Assembly (NCBI GenBank): GCA_050186335.1
Contig: JBFWYO010000070.1
Coordinates: 1 to 25,475, forward strand
Reading direction: 5' to 3'
Length of the DNA: 25,475 nucleotides
Origin: JBFWYO01 sp050186335
GTDB lineage: Bacteria; Pseudomonadota; Alphaproteobacteria; Bin65
In this document: one piece after another, positions 1 to 7,300 of the stretch
How positions within the stretch are numbered: position 1 is the stretch's first letter
How the letters are laid out: each line of letters begins with the position of its first letter
The notes under the pieces: generated by a model
What the model was told of the DNA's origin: nothing
The model's database searches: none
The model's input: the letters and a program-made list of their open reading frames with translations, nothing else
Position numbers and translations under genes: made by a program

Positions 1-1016
1 ATCGACAGGCTTTCGAGCAGGCATCCGAGCACGAGATAAATGCCGCAAATAACCAGAATGACGACGATCGGCGGAACGCTCAGCTCTTTCATGCTGCTGG
101 CCAGAAGCGCCGGGAATCCCGCGATATTGACGAAATTGGAAAAGATCAACGCGCCGAACAGCACGATGAACATCATCGACGAGACGCGTGCGGTTTCGAC
201 GAACGTGTCGGCGAGCTTGGCCCAGGTCAGCGTGCGACGGAAAATGGCGATGAAGAACGCGCCCATGGCGCCGATGCCGGCCGCTTCCGAAGGCGTGAAA
301 ATGCCGCCGTAAATGCCGACCATGACCACGGTGAACAGCAGGACGACGCCGGAGACGCCGCGAATGGCGAGCCATTTCTCGCCCAACGGCATGCGATCGC
401 CGGCGGGCGCGCTGGACGGATTGCGCCAAACCGTCACCATGATCGCAATCAGGTAGAACACGATGCCGATCATGCCCGGCAACACGCCAGCTACGAACAG
501 CTTGCCGATGTCCGTGTCGGTCATGAAGCCGTAGATGACCATGATGATGCTGGGCGGAATGAGGATGCCGAGCGTGCCGCCCGCGGCGACCGAGGCGGTC
601 GCCAGGCCGTCGCTGTAGCCGTAACGCCGCATCGACGGCAGCGCCACTTTGACCATCGTCGCCGCGGTCGCCATGCTGGAACCGCACACCGCGCCGAACC
701 CGCCGCAAGCGAAAATCGTCGACATCGCCAAACCGCCGCGCCAACGGCCGAGAATCGCATACGAGGCGGCGTAGAGTTCCTCGGACAATTTAGCGTTGGT
801 CACCAAATTACCCATCAGCACGAACAGCGGCAGCAGCGAAAAGCCGTAATTGAAGACATTGTCGACGACGATCTGCCCGACCATGGCCGTCGTCGGCGCC
901 CAGCCGGTGAATAGTGCGAAGCCCACGGTGCCGACCGCACCCATCGCAAAGCCGATCGGAACGCCCCAGAACAGCAGCGCGAACAGAATTACGAAGCCGA
1001 TCAGCGTGGCGATCAT
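1..1016 (-). CDS. dctM: TRAP transporter large permease (DctM family), C-terminus cut by window edge
   Basis: This is the large membrane subunit of a TRAP transporter, the part that moves an organic acid inward on a sodium or proton gradient. About 338 codons are visible; the family is usually 425-445 residues, so roughly the last quarter lies outside the window. The protein is almost wholly hydrophobic, with typical DctM stretches such as CGSSMATAATMVKVALPSM and GTLGILIPPSIIMVIYGF in the first half. The ATG at 1016 overlaps the stop of the small permease gene by 4 bases (ATGA), which fixes the start and shows translational coupling. It is the last visible gene of the operon starting at 4651. 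The partner binding protein is divergent at 4799. The family call is firm; the substrate is unknown, and an aromatic or organic acid handled by the neighbouring oxygenases is an inference. Confidence 0.93.
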   Translation of the reverse strand, partial: MIATLIGFVILFALLFWGVPIGFAMGAVGTVGFALFTGWAPTTAMVGQIVVDNVFNYGFSLLPLFVLMGNLVTNAKLSEELYAASYAILGRWRGGLAMSTIFACGGFGAVCGSSMATAATMVKVALPSMRRYGYSDGLATASVAAGGTLGILIPPSIIMVIYGFMTDTDIGKLFVAGVLPGMIGIVFYLIAIMVTVWRNPSSAPAGDRMPLGEKWLAIRGVSGVVLLFTVVMVGIYGGIFTPSEAAGIGAMGAFFIAIFRRTLTWAKLADTFVETARVSSMMFIVLFGALIFSNFVNIAGFPALLASSMKELSVPPIVVILVICGIYLVLGCLLESLS

Positions 1017-1528
1017 GCCGCACCCTGTTCATCCGCCACGCCGCCCGCCCTGCCGCCGAAAGCCGCGAGCAATGCCGACAGGATCGCCGCGACTGCGGAC
1101 GCAACCGCGGCCAGCCCGATGATCGGCGATTTGGGAATGCCCAACTGCTGACTGGCTTCCAGAAGCGTATGCGAGGCCGCGTAGGCGCCATACAAGGCGT
1201 AGGCGAGGTAAGCGCAGGCGATAAAGCAGGCGATGTGGACCGACAGTCGCTTCAATTCCAGTACGCGGCCCTTGATCGATTTCTCGAACAGGCCGGTCGT
1301 GACATGTTCGTTGCGCGCGGTCACGAGCGGCAGGGCGGAGAAAACCATGAGCGGCAAGAGATACTCGGTCAGCTCGTATGCGCCCTTGAGCGGCGCACCG
1401 AGAATGTAACGCCCGATCACATCGACGAACGTCAACGTCATCATGGCGAAGAGGCATAACCCGGAGATCGACCCCAGCCCGCGGCGTCCCCATTTCGCGA
1501 CCGCCGATTCCGCTATCCGCTCGTCCAT
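1013..1528 (-). CDS. dctQ: TRAP transporter small permease (DctQ family)
   Basis: The 171-residue product is the small membrane subunit that pairs with the DctM protein. Four hydrophobic segments are visible, at about residues 19-42, 54-72, 96-122 and 135-160, which matches the four-helix DctQ fold. The segment TFVDVIGRYILGAPLKGAYELTEY carries the family pattern of an aromatic-rich first helix followed by a short amphipathic link. The ATG at 1528 has an AGGA ribosome-binding site about nine bases upstream. The 3' end overlaps the large permease start by four bases. The gene lies 58 bases after the FAD monooxygenase, so transport and catabolic genes appear to share one transcript. Confidence 0.93.
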   Translation of the reverse strand: MDERIAESAVAKWGRRGLGSISGLCLFAMMTLTFVDVIGRYILGAPLKGAYELTEYLLPLMVFSALPLVTARNEHVTTGLFEKSIKGRVLELKRLSVHIACFIACAYLAYALYGAYAASHTLLEASQQLGIPKSPIIGLAAVASAVAAILSALLAAFGGRAGGVADEQGAA

Positions 1529-1586
1529 CGAGGCATCCTGTTCAACATGTTGCCCGCGCCGGGGCCGACGCTGCGGCCGGTATTGG

Positions 1587-2750
1587 TCAGGCCGGCAGCT
1601 CGGCCGTGTAAGTCGGCGGGCCGCAATTCTCCGTTCCGAGCGGCAAGTGCATCGCGGTTCGCAAATACTGACGACGCAGCCATTTCGACCGAAACGTCAA
1701 CCAGAAGGCGGCCGAGCGCAGACTGTCGGGCCAGGTCGTCAACTCGCTGTAAAACGACGACAAGCGCTGCGTGTGATCCGTCAAGGGCCGTTCGGAACTT
1801 TCCCAGGCGTCGAGACCGGCCCGTATGTCGGATGTGCGATCGAGATGCACCGCCAGCGCCAGCGCGTTCATCATCGCGCATGCGCCGCCCTGACCCAGAT
1901 TGGGCGCCATCGCATGCGCCGCATCGCCGACCACCGCCACGCGGCCCTTTGACCAACGCCGCATCTTGATGACTTGGAACCGGTCCCATCGGGCGTCGCC
2001 TTCGAGGCGGTCGATGAGCTGGCGCAGACTGGGAAATGCCTCTGTCCACAGCGGCTTGTTCAGCGGAATGCGCTTGGCCGGCTCGTCGCTGTCCAATGTG
2101 GTCAAGGCGACATACAATTCGCGGTCGCTGCACGGTGCCAACAGCATGCGCCGATGCCCGGACCAATACTCGACGTTCTTGCGATTATCGGGATGGCCAA
2201 GCTCTTCGGGCAAGCGATCGATCATGATGCGGATCGCGCCGTCGCGCAGCCAACGGCGCCGCCAGGGAATGCCCAGCGTTTCGCGCGCACGCGAGTGAAC
2301 GCCGTCGGCGGCGATGACCAGATCAGCCTCGATCGTGCGCCCGTCCTCGAGAACGATCGCACCTTCCGGCTTCACCGCGGCCACGGCGGAATTGGTCACG
2401 ATTTCGGCGCCGGCGCGGCGCGCGGCGGCGGCCAAAGCGGCGACGACCTGTAGCCGCGTGATCTCGAACATGGTCGTCGCGTACTTCAGGTGCGAAGTGG
2501 TGTTGCCGTTCCGATCGCGGGTTTCGCGTTCAAATCCCCGACGCGCGCCGCGAACCGCGTCTTCCTCGGCGCCGATCGAGCGCATGACCCGGAGCGCGTT
2601 CTCGAAAATGGAAAGTCCGGAGCCGACGATCCGCATTTCCGGCATTCGCTCGTGAACCCGGACGCTCCATCCGCGCTGGCAAAGTGCTGCGGCCGCGGTC
2701 AGGCCGGCCATGCCGCCGCCGACGATTTCCGCGCGTCGTGACTTGCTCAC
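1587..2750 (-). CDS. FAD-dependent aromatic-ring monooxygenase (UbiH/salicylate-hydroxylase-like)
   Basis: A flavoprotein of about 387 residues in the group A flavin monooxygenase family, which uses NAD(P)H and O2 to hydroxylate aromatic rings. Three motifs are visible: the N-terminal FAD Rossmann fingerprint GGGMAGL (residues 11-17), the middle DG motif in IAADGVHSRARE (about 147-157), and the C-terminal GD motif in VVGDAAHAMAPNLGQGG (about 273-289). I start it at GTG 2750 because this codon overlaps the upstream PhyH stop by four bases (GTGA); a longer reading frame to 2855 would only duplicate the end of the PhyH gene. It probably hydroxylates the ring before cleavage by the LigB-type enzyme in the same operon. 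The family is clear; the substrate is not, and oxidation of a non-aromatic ring is possible. Confidence 0.9.
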   Translation of the reverse strand: MSKSRRAEIVGGGMAGLTAAAALCQRGWSVRVHERMPEMRIVGSGLSIFENALRVMRSIGAEEDAVRGARRGFERETRDRNGNTTSHLKYATTMFEITRLQVVAALAAAARRAGAEIVTNSAVAAVKPEGAIVLEDGRTIEADLVIAADGVHSRARETLGIPWRRRWLRDGAIRIMIDRLPEELGHPDNRKNVEYWSGHRRMLLAPCSDRELYVALTTLDSDEPAKRIPLNKPLWTEAFPSLRQLIDRLEGDARWDRFQVIKMRRWSKGRVAVVGDAAHAMAPNLGQGGACAMMNALALAVHLDRTSDIRAGLDAWESSERPLTDHTQRLSSFYSELTTWPDSLRSAAFWLTFRSKWLRRQYLRTAMHLPLGTENCGPPTYTAELPA

Positions 2751-3595
2751 GCGCTCTTGCTCCGCTCCCAGAAGCGCGGCACCGAGGCGGGCGGCCAGAC
2801 TTGCGGAAACAAATCGCAGCCAAAATGCTGTCCCGGCTTTATGCCGGCGTTCCATACCGGCTTCGGCCCGACCGGTCGGTCGGCGTAAGTGGCGTCATCG
2901 CCCGCGTAACGGAACGAAAGCGCCCTGCGCCGGCGGTCGTTGCGGGAATTGCCCGGCGAGCCGTGCAGGACCAACGAATGGTGAACCAAGACGTCGCCGG
3001 GCGAGCAGTCGAAATGGGCGATCTTGAGGCTGATGCGCTGCGCTTCGATGTCGGGCATGTGCTCGAAGCTTTGATTCGATTGCTCTTTGCCGTCGTCGAA
3101 TCCGACCGGGCGATACCATTTCCCCCATCGATGCGACCCAAGCACATATTCCATGGCGCCGCTCGTCGAATCGACTTCGTCCAGCGGCGTCCACGCCGAG
3201 CACACTTGCTTGCCGTCGTACCAGCCATAGGGCTGGTCCTGATGCCACGGGGTGACGTTGGGCGTATTCGGTTCCTTGGCAAAAACGATGTCCGCCATCA
3301 GATACGCGTGCGTCGAGCGCATGACGGCGGCCATGATGCCGGGCAACGGCGAGTCGGCCTGCAGCCGCCAGAACGGCTCGTGCCGCGTCCACATGAAAGT
3401 ATCGTATCGGAATCGCCCGGAACCCTGCTTCTCGTAATCCTTGCCCTGCGGGCCCGGCGATTCGAGCACGCGTTCCAACTCGTCGCGCAGCAGATCGACC
3501 CACGTCTGGTCGAGCACGCCGCGCAGGCAGACGACGCCGTCTGCCTCGTAGCGCCGTATGTCGTCTTCAGTAACCCGAAAACTTGTCCTCGCCAT
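2747..3595 (-). CDS. Phytanoyl-CoA dioxygenase (PhyH) family Fe(II)/2-oxoglutarate oxygenase
   Basis: The 282-residue product is a PhyH-family oxygenase. This family couples 2-oxoglutarate decarboxylation to hydroxylation of a C-H bond. The iron-binding facial triad is visible: H118 and D120 in TPWHQDQPYGWY, and the distal H211 in HHSLVLHGSPGN. The arginine expected to bind 2-oxoglutarate is probably R229 in RRALSFRYAGDD. The N-terminus (YEADGVVCLRGVL) matches the usual start of the fold. A GGGAGGAGG ribosome-binding site five to six bases before ATG 3595 makes the start secure. It follows the ring-cleavage dioxygenase by 57 bases and overlaps the FAD monooxygenase start. PhyH enzymes are not standard members of extradiol cleavage operons, so its job here is unclear; it may hydroxylate or demethylate the incoming substrate. 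Confidence 0.92.
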   Translation of the reverse strand: MARTSFRVTEDDIRRYEADGVVCLRGVLDQTWVDLLRDELERVLESPGPQGKDYEKQGSGRFRYDTFMWTRHEPFWRLQADSPLPGIMAAVMRSTHAYLMADIVFAKEPNTPNVTPWHQDQPYGWYDGKQVCSAWTPLDEVDSTSGAMEYVLGSHRWGKWYRPVGFDDGKEQSNQSFEHMPDIEAQRISLKIAHFDCSPGDVLVHHSLVLHGSPGNSRNDRRRRALSFRYAGDDATYADRPVGPKPVWNAGIKPGQHFGCDLFPQVWPPASVPRFWERSKSA

Positions 3596-3652
3596 GGTTA
3601 CCTCCTCCCGGATTCCTTCGGTCGCGGCGCCTTCGCGCCGGCCGAGCGATAT

Positions 3653-4651
3653 CTATTTGGCTTGGTTCAAGGCACGATCGTAGGAAATGACGCCGACGCC
3701 GCCCATCCATTCCTTGACCGGCTCATAGACGATGGTCCGGCTCGGTGCGCCGTTCAGCACACCCATCAGCGTGACCCAGAGCGACATTTCGTGCCCTCCG
3801 TTGCCGCCGTCCCGTTCGACCTCGTCGTACGTCATGCGCAGGAAATGCTCGACATCGCCGCGGGCGAATGCATCCAGCAGCGATTTATCCCAGCGCACAT
3901 TGATCAGTTCGCGATCCGATGCGGCCATTTCGGCTTCCTTGGCGTGAATGAGATCGCGGACCTTCGGATCGGCGAGCCGCGCCGGCGGTCCTAGTTGCTG
4001 GATGCGCAGCATCCGGCGGCCGAGCTCGTCCAAGTTCGGATCTTCCTCGTTGGCGAAGGGCGGCCAGTGCGAAATGCCGCCGCTCGCGATCAGCGCCACG
4101 CGCTCCGGTCGACGCGCGATCACCCGCGCGATCACGCGGCCGAAATCGAAACAGCGGCGGAAGCTCGGCAGCGGCGGAGCAAAGCAGTTCACGAAGATCG
4201 GCACCACCGGCAGATCCGCTTCCGGCCGCAGGAATTTGAACGGCATCAGGACGTTGTGGACGAATTCGGCAGCGCCCGAACGCGCGACATCGAAACCGGC
4301 GCCGACCGCCTCTTTCAGTATTTCGCGGGAGTACGACGCATTGCCGCCGAACTCGCGACGCTTCAATTTCAACCACGCCTCGGCGTTCGCCGGGGGCCCA
4401 AAATGACGGTCCGACACCGCGATCGAGAACGTCGGCATGTTTTCAAGGCAATACATGTCGAAATGATCGTTGACGATCGCGATGATGAGATCCGGCTTAG
4501 CCTCGGCCAGCACCCGTCGCCCTTCGGCGAATCCGTTCATCAGCCGCTCGATCTGGTCGGCCGGCGGCACGTCGAGCCGGTCGCCCAAGCCGGGCGTGTG
4601 CGTCATCGCAAGCGCCGCCACGATTTGAGACGGTATTGCGTTCTGGGCCAT
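3653..4651 (-). CDS. Class III extradiol ring-cleavage dioxygenase (LigB/MhpB family)
   Basis: The 332-residue product belongs to the class III (LigB) extradiol dioxygenases, which open catechol-type rings next to the two hydroxyls using Fe(II). Candidate iron ligands are H18 (AMTHTPGLG), H63 (IVNDHFDMY) and E288 (GGHEMSLWV); H195 in SGGISHWPP matches the catalytic acid-base histidine of LigB. An in-frame extension to 4924 exists but runs across the divergent promoter and the binding-protein gene. ATG 4651 has a GGAGA site eight bases upstream and is the better start. It is the first gene of the operon, directly behind the promoter at 4720-4748. The family is firm; whether it acts on protocatechuate-, gallate- or phenylpropionate-type diols cannot be told. 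Confidence 0.92.
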   Translation of the reverse strand: MAQNAIPSQIVAALAMTHTPGLGDRLDVPPADQIERLMNGFAEGRRVLAEAKPDLIIAIVNDHFDMYCLENMPTFSIAVSDRHFGPPANAEAWLKLKRREFGGNASYSREILKEAVGAGFDVARSGAAEFVHNVLMPFKFLRPEADLPVVPIFVNCFAPPLPSFRRCFDFGRVIARVIARRPERVALIASGGISHWPPFANEEDPNLDELGRRMLRIQQLGPPARLADPKVRDLIHAKEAEMAASDRELINVRWDKSLLDAFARGDVEHFLRMTYDEVERDGGNGGHEMSLWVTLMGVLNGAPSRTIVYEPVKEWMGGVGVISYDRALNQAK

Positions 4652-4719
4652 GCCTTGTGTCTCCGAGAAGCGGGCGAAACTGCGCCGACCAGGGGGCTTG
4701 TGCAAACGACGATGTCGGC

Positions 4720-4748
4720 ATAATATGCAATTACATATGCGGTGACAA
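4720..4748 (-). promoter_or_regulatory. Promoter of the ring-cleavage operon with embedded palindromic operator
   Basis: On the minus strand a -35 TTGTCA (4743-4748) and a -10 TATTAT (4720-4725) are separated by exactly 17 bases, each one mismatch from the sigma-70 consensus. Positions 4723-4738 form a 16-bp palindrome (ATATG, c, AATT, a, CATAT) with a single mismatched pair, filling the spacer. On the plus strand the same DNA holds a CATAAT box (4719-4724) that could serve the divergent binding-protein gene. A dimeric repressor bound here would block both directions; the MarR protein at 5931 is the obvious candidate. The promoter match is seen directly; the regulator assignment is inference. 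Confidence 0.72.
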
Positions 4749-4798
4749 TTGTTTTCGAAGCCAACCACGAATGAACCCAAACTGGGGAGTTTTTCCAA

Positions 4799-5830
4799 AT
4801 GAAAAAGTGGATCATCGGTGCGTGTTTTGGTTTGGCCGGCCTCGGCTGGCTGCCGGGCAATGCAGCCGCGGAAGCGGTTGTCCTGCGCTTCAATCGCTGG
4901 GTTCCGCCGACCCATCACTTTCACGCGCGGATCATGGTCGGATGGGCCGAGCGCGTGGAAAAGGCGACGAACGGGCGCGTCAAAATCGAGTTCACCGCGG
5001 CTTCGCTCGGCGCGCCGCCACGTCAGTTCGACCTGGCCGCCACAGCCATTGCCGATCTGACCGCCGGCAATCAGACCTACACGCCGGAGCGCTTCGTGGC
5101 CTCGCGCGTCGCAGAATTGCCGTTCCTGGGCGACAACGCGGAGGCGCTATCGGTTGCGCAATGGCGGGTTCACGAGAAATATCTCGCGAAGGCGGACGAG
5201 TATAAGGGTACGAAACTGCTGACCGTGTTCAACAACGGTCCGTACCAAGTCTTCACCGCGAAAAAGAACATCGTTCAGGTAGCCGATCTCAAGAATCTGA
5301 AGATCAGGGTCGCCGGCGGCATGCCGACCGAAATTGCGAAAGCACTGGAAACCGTCCCGGTCGGCGCACCGGTGACGGAAGCCTACGAAATGCTTTCGCG
5401 CGGAATTGTCGACGGCATGTTTCTGCCGCCGGATTCGATCCGCAGCTTCCGCATGAACAAATTCCTCGATTACCAGGTGAAGGTGCCGCGCGGGCTGTTC
5501 AATGCAGCCTTCTTCGTGGTCATGAACGAAAAGAAATGGGCATCCCTGCCGAAGGCCGATCAGGACGCGATCATGTCGGTATCGGGCGAAACATTTGCGC
5601 GCGAAGCCGGCAAAATCTGGGACGATCAGGACCGCATCGCCAACGAGGAATTCGGCAAGAGCGGCATGAAGATTTCGACGGCGTCCGATGCGTTCATGGC
5701 AGACCTCAAGAAGCGTATCGGACACATCGAGGAAGCCTGGGTCAAGGAAGCGGCTGCCCGCGGGGTCGACGGCCGCGCCGCGCTCGAGATGTTCCGCCGC
5801 GAAGCAGCCGCTTACAAGCCGCAGAAATAG
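4799..5830 (+). CDS. dctP: TRAP transporter periplasmic solute-binding protein (DctP family)
   Basis: The 343-residue product is the extracytoplasmic binding protein that feeds the DctQM permease. An N-terminal signal peptide is visible (positively charged MKKW, hydrophobic core to about residue 20, cleavage near NAAAEA). The DctP pattern is present: LKNLKIRVAGGMPTEIAKAL around residues 164-183, where R170 is the conserved arginine that usually pairs with a substrate carboxylate, followed by TEAYEMLSRGIVDG. ATG 4799 has a GGGGAG site nine bases upstream. Oddly, it is divergent from its membrane partners, with three oxygenase genes lying between them. The conserved arginine suggests an acidic ligand, plausibly an aromatic or cyclic carboxylate. 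Confidence 0.93.
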   Translation: MKKWIIGACFGLAGLGWLPGNAAAEAVVLRFNRWVPPTHHFHARIMVGWAERVEKATNGRVKIEFTAASLGAPPRQFDLAATAIADLTAGNQTYTPERFVASRVAELPFLGDNAEALSVAQWRVHEKYLAKADEYKGTKLLTVFNNGPYQVFTAKKNIVQVADLKNLKIRVAGGMPTEIAKALETVPVGAPVTEAYEMLSRGIVDGMFLPPDSIRSFRMNKFLDYQVKVPRGLFNAAFFVVMNEKKWASLPKADQDAIMSVSGETFAREAGKIWDDQDRIANEEFGKSGMKISTASDAFMADLKKRIGHIEEAWVKEAAARGVDGRAALEMFRREAAAYKPQK

Positions 5831-5858
5831 GCACGCCTGCGTACCATCTGTGCATGCG

Positions 5859-5891
5859 CGGACGGGGGGGTCTCGGAGCCCCCCGTTCCGT
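5859..5891 (+). terminator. GC-rich hairpin after the TRAP binding-protein gene
   Basis: A run of G at 5864-5870 faces a run of C at 5879-5884, and the flanks (CGGA before, GTTCCG after) extend the stem with one bulge, around a loop near TCTCGGA. Only a short TCTT follows, so it is a weak intrinsic terminator or attenuator. It may reduce readthrough from the highly expressed binding-protein gene into the MarR gene. Confidence 0.5.
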
Positions 5892-5930
5892 CTTGCAATC
5901 CACCGCGAAATGAGTTTTTTTGAGTTCGCC

Positions 5931-6485
5931 ATGCCCCGAACCGGTTCACAGTCCAACAATCTGCGCGGGCGAAGCGCGTCCAGAACGACCCCGAAGGGCG
6001 ATCCGGCAGACGGCACCAAAATGCAGGGCTATCTGCCGCACTATATCAGCCGGTTGATGAACACGCTGAATCTGCGGCTGCTGGAAAGCCTGCGTCCGCA
6101 CGGGATCACCATCCAGCAATTCCGCGTCATGCAGGCGCTCGATGCGCGCGGCGTCTCCAGCGTCGGCGAGATATCCGCGGATACGGTAATCGAACAATCG
6201 GTGGTCAGCCGCATCGTCGATCAGTTGGAGCGTGCAAAATACGCGGTTCGCCGCAAGCGCCCGACCAACAGCCGCGTGGTCGAGGTGTGTCTGACGCCGC
6301 TTGGCGAGAGCACTTATGCATCGTTGTTTCCATATGCCAAGGCGATCGTCGACGACGCGACCAGCGCTCTGAACCCGCAGGAACGCAAAATTCTCGAATC
6401 GCTGCTTCAGCGATTGTTCGAGCATGTCCGGCGCCCCTATGCGCCGTGGCTCGTTGCCATAAAGCGCAACAACGGCGGCGCGTAG
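5931..6485 (+). CDS. MarR-family transcriptional regulator
   Basis: A winged helix-turn-helix regulator of about 184 residues. The MarR core is visible: dimer helix YLPHYISRLMNTLN (about 35-47), GITIQQFRVMQAL (58-70), recognition helix QSVVSRIVDQLE (89-100) and a wing RKRPTNSRVVEVCLTPLG (108-125). The family usually represses divergent or nearby genes and is released by phenolic ligands. The start is uncertain: ATG 5931 and ATG 5910 are in frame and neither has a strong ribosome-binding site; a longer frame from 5688 overlaps the binding-protein gene and is unlikely. About 30 polar residues precede the conserved core. Its position beside the TRAP and oxygenase genes makes it the likely regulator of the promoter at 4720-4748. 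Confidence 0.88.
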   Translation: MPRTGSQSNNLRGRSASRTTPKGDPADGTKMQGYLPHYISRLMNTLNLRLLESLRPHGITIQQFRVMQALDARGVSSVGEISADTVIEQSVVSRIVDQLERAKYAVRRKRPTNSRVVEVCLTPLGESTYASLFPYAKAIVDDATSALNPQERKILESLLQRLFEHVRRPYAPWLVAIKRNNGGA

Positions 6486-6499
6486 TATTCGACGCGTTC

Positions 6500-6544
6500 G
6501 CGCGGAATCGGTTGCATGTTGCCCCAGCATTTCGGGGTCCGCGC
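6500..6544. terminator. Nested inverted repeat between convergent MarR and TetR genes
   Basis: An outer pair GCGCGGA (6500-6506) and TCCGCGC (6538-6544) encloses an inner pair CCCC (6522-6525) and GGGG (6534-6537). The structure sits in the 85-base gap between two convergent genes, where a bidirectional terminator is expected. It lacks a T-tract on either side, so factor-independent termination is not assured. Confidence 0.4.
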
Positions 6545-6570
6545 AAGTCCCGCTCCGGCGATTTCGAATT

Positions 6571-7152
6571 TCACGCCTTGCGTGGATCGCAAAGGATGGC
6601 TCGAACCATCGCCTCGACCGCCGCGCTTTGTTTCAACCCGGCCTCGCGCACCAACGTTCGCCAGGTGAAAAAGCTCAGCGCCAGCCGCAGTACGGCGCGC
6701 TGCTGGGCGGACAGCGCTGCACCCAGCACCTCGGCGTAGGCCTGCAGACAAGGCTCGAACCGCAGCACGACCATCTCCTTCGTCAGCGCGTGATACTCGG
6801 CATCGCGCAGCACGCACGCCGCCAGTTCGGCGTTGCGCTCAAACCAGCCATAAATCGCACGAAGGCCGGCGCGCAGCCGCTCGCGCCGACCCTCGATCCC
6901 GCGCCATGGCTCGGCATCCGGCAACGGGTCGCGCTCGAAACTCAATCCCGAGCACGCGAGGAACAGGCTGCGTTCGTCGGGAAAATGGGCATACAGCGTG
7001 TGCCGCTGAACGCCGGCCCGTTCGGCCACCATGCTGATCGTAGTAAGCGCCGGGCCTATGCTGCCGTGCAGATCCACGGCGGCCTTCACGATGCGCAGCC
7101 TCGTCTCCGCCTGCCGCTCGGCGCGGCGCTTCAGCGTATAGGTTCGCGTCAT
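6571..7152 (-). CDS. TetR/AcrR-family transcriptional regulator
   Basis: The 193-residue product has an N-terminal TetR DNA-binding domain: TRLRIVKAAVDL helix (about 17-28), then TTISMVAERAGVQRHTLYAHFPDERSLF (37-64), the typical helix-turn-helix and helix-4 boundary. The C-terminal part is helical and unremarkable, as expected for a ligand-binding dimer domain. I start at ATG 7152; the frame continues upstream to 7392 but there it runs across the divergent promoter region and into the neighbouring gene. No strong ribosome-binding site is visible, and a TACAAT box only about ten bases ahead on the minus strand suggests a very short leader or a leaderless message. It is divergent from the metallo-beta-lactamase-fold gene, which it probably represses. 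Confidence 0.9.
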   Translation of the reverse strand: MTRTYTLKRRAERQAETRLRIVKAAVDLHGSIGPALTTISMVAERAGVQRHTLYAHFPDERSLFLACSGLSFERDPLPDAEPWRGIEGRRERLRAGLRAIYGWFERNAELAACVLRDAEYHALTKEMVVLRFEPCLQAYAEVLGAALSAQQRAVLRLALSFFTWRTLVREAGLKQSAAVEAMVRAILCDPRKA

Positions 7153-7161
7153 CCTATTTCC

Positions 7162-7224
7162 ATTGTACAGTAGCGTGCAATCAATATTGACACGCCCGCC
7201 CATTTCCAGTACACACAAGTGTAC
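7162..7224. promoter_or_regulatory. Divergent control region with two inverted repeats (candidate TetR operators)
   Basis: The first repeat is ATTGTAC (7162-7168), six bases, GTGCAAT (7175-7181), matching at six of seven positions. The second is a perfect GTACAC (7209-7214), ACAA, GTGTAC (7219-7224). Both contain a TGTAC half-site. A perfect -35 TTGACA lies at 7187-7192; 17 bases later is a poor -10 TACACA (7210-7215) inside the second repeat. The first repeat covers a minus-strand TACAAT box. This layout suits autoregulation plus repression of the plus-strand gene. Regulator identity is inferred from adjacency. Confidence 0.6.
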
Positions 7225-7300
7225 CATGAAATATGGAAAAGGTCCATCCTCGACAACCGGTACCGTGCAACAGCGGCACAACCAGCGCATGGAGCAGTCT

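Noticed and set aside
2684..3994. Long plus-strand open frame of 436 codons opposite the PhyH and LigB genes
   Set aside because: It is antisense to two well-supported enzymes with full motif sets, spans their gap, and shows no recognisable domain. GC-rich coding DNA commonly leaves such open antisense frames.
4652..4924. N-terminal extension of the LigB-type dioxygenase to 4924
   Set aside because: The extension would cross the promoter and the start of the divergent TRAP binding-protein gene, and ATG 4651 has a proper ribosome-binding site.
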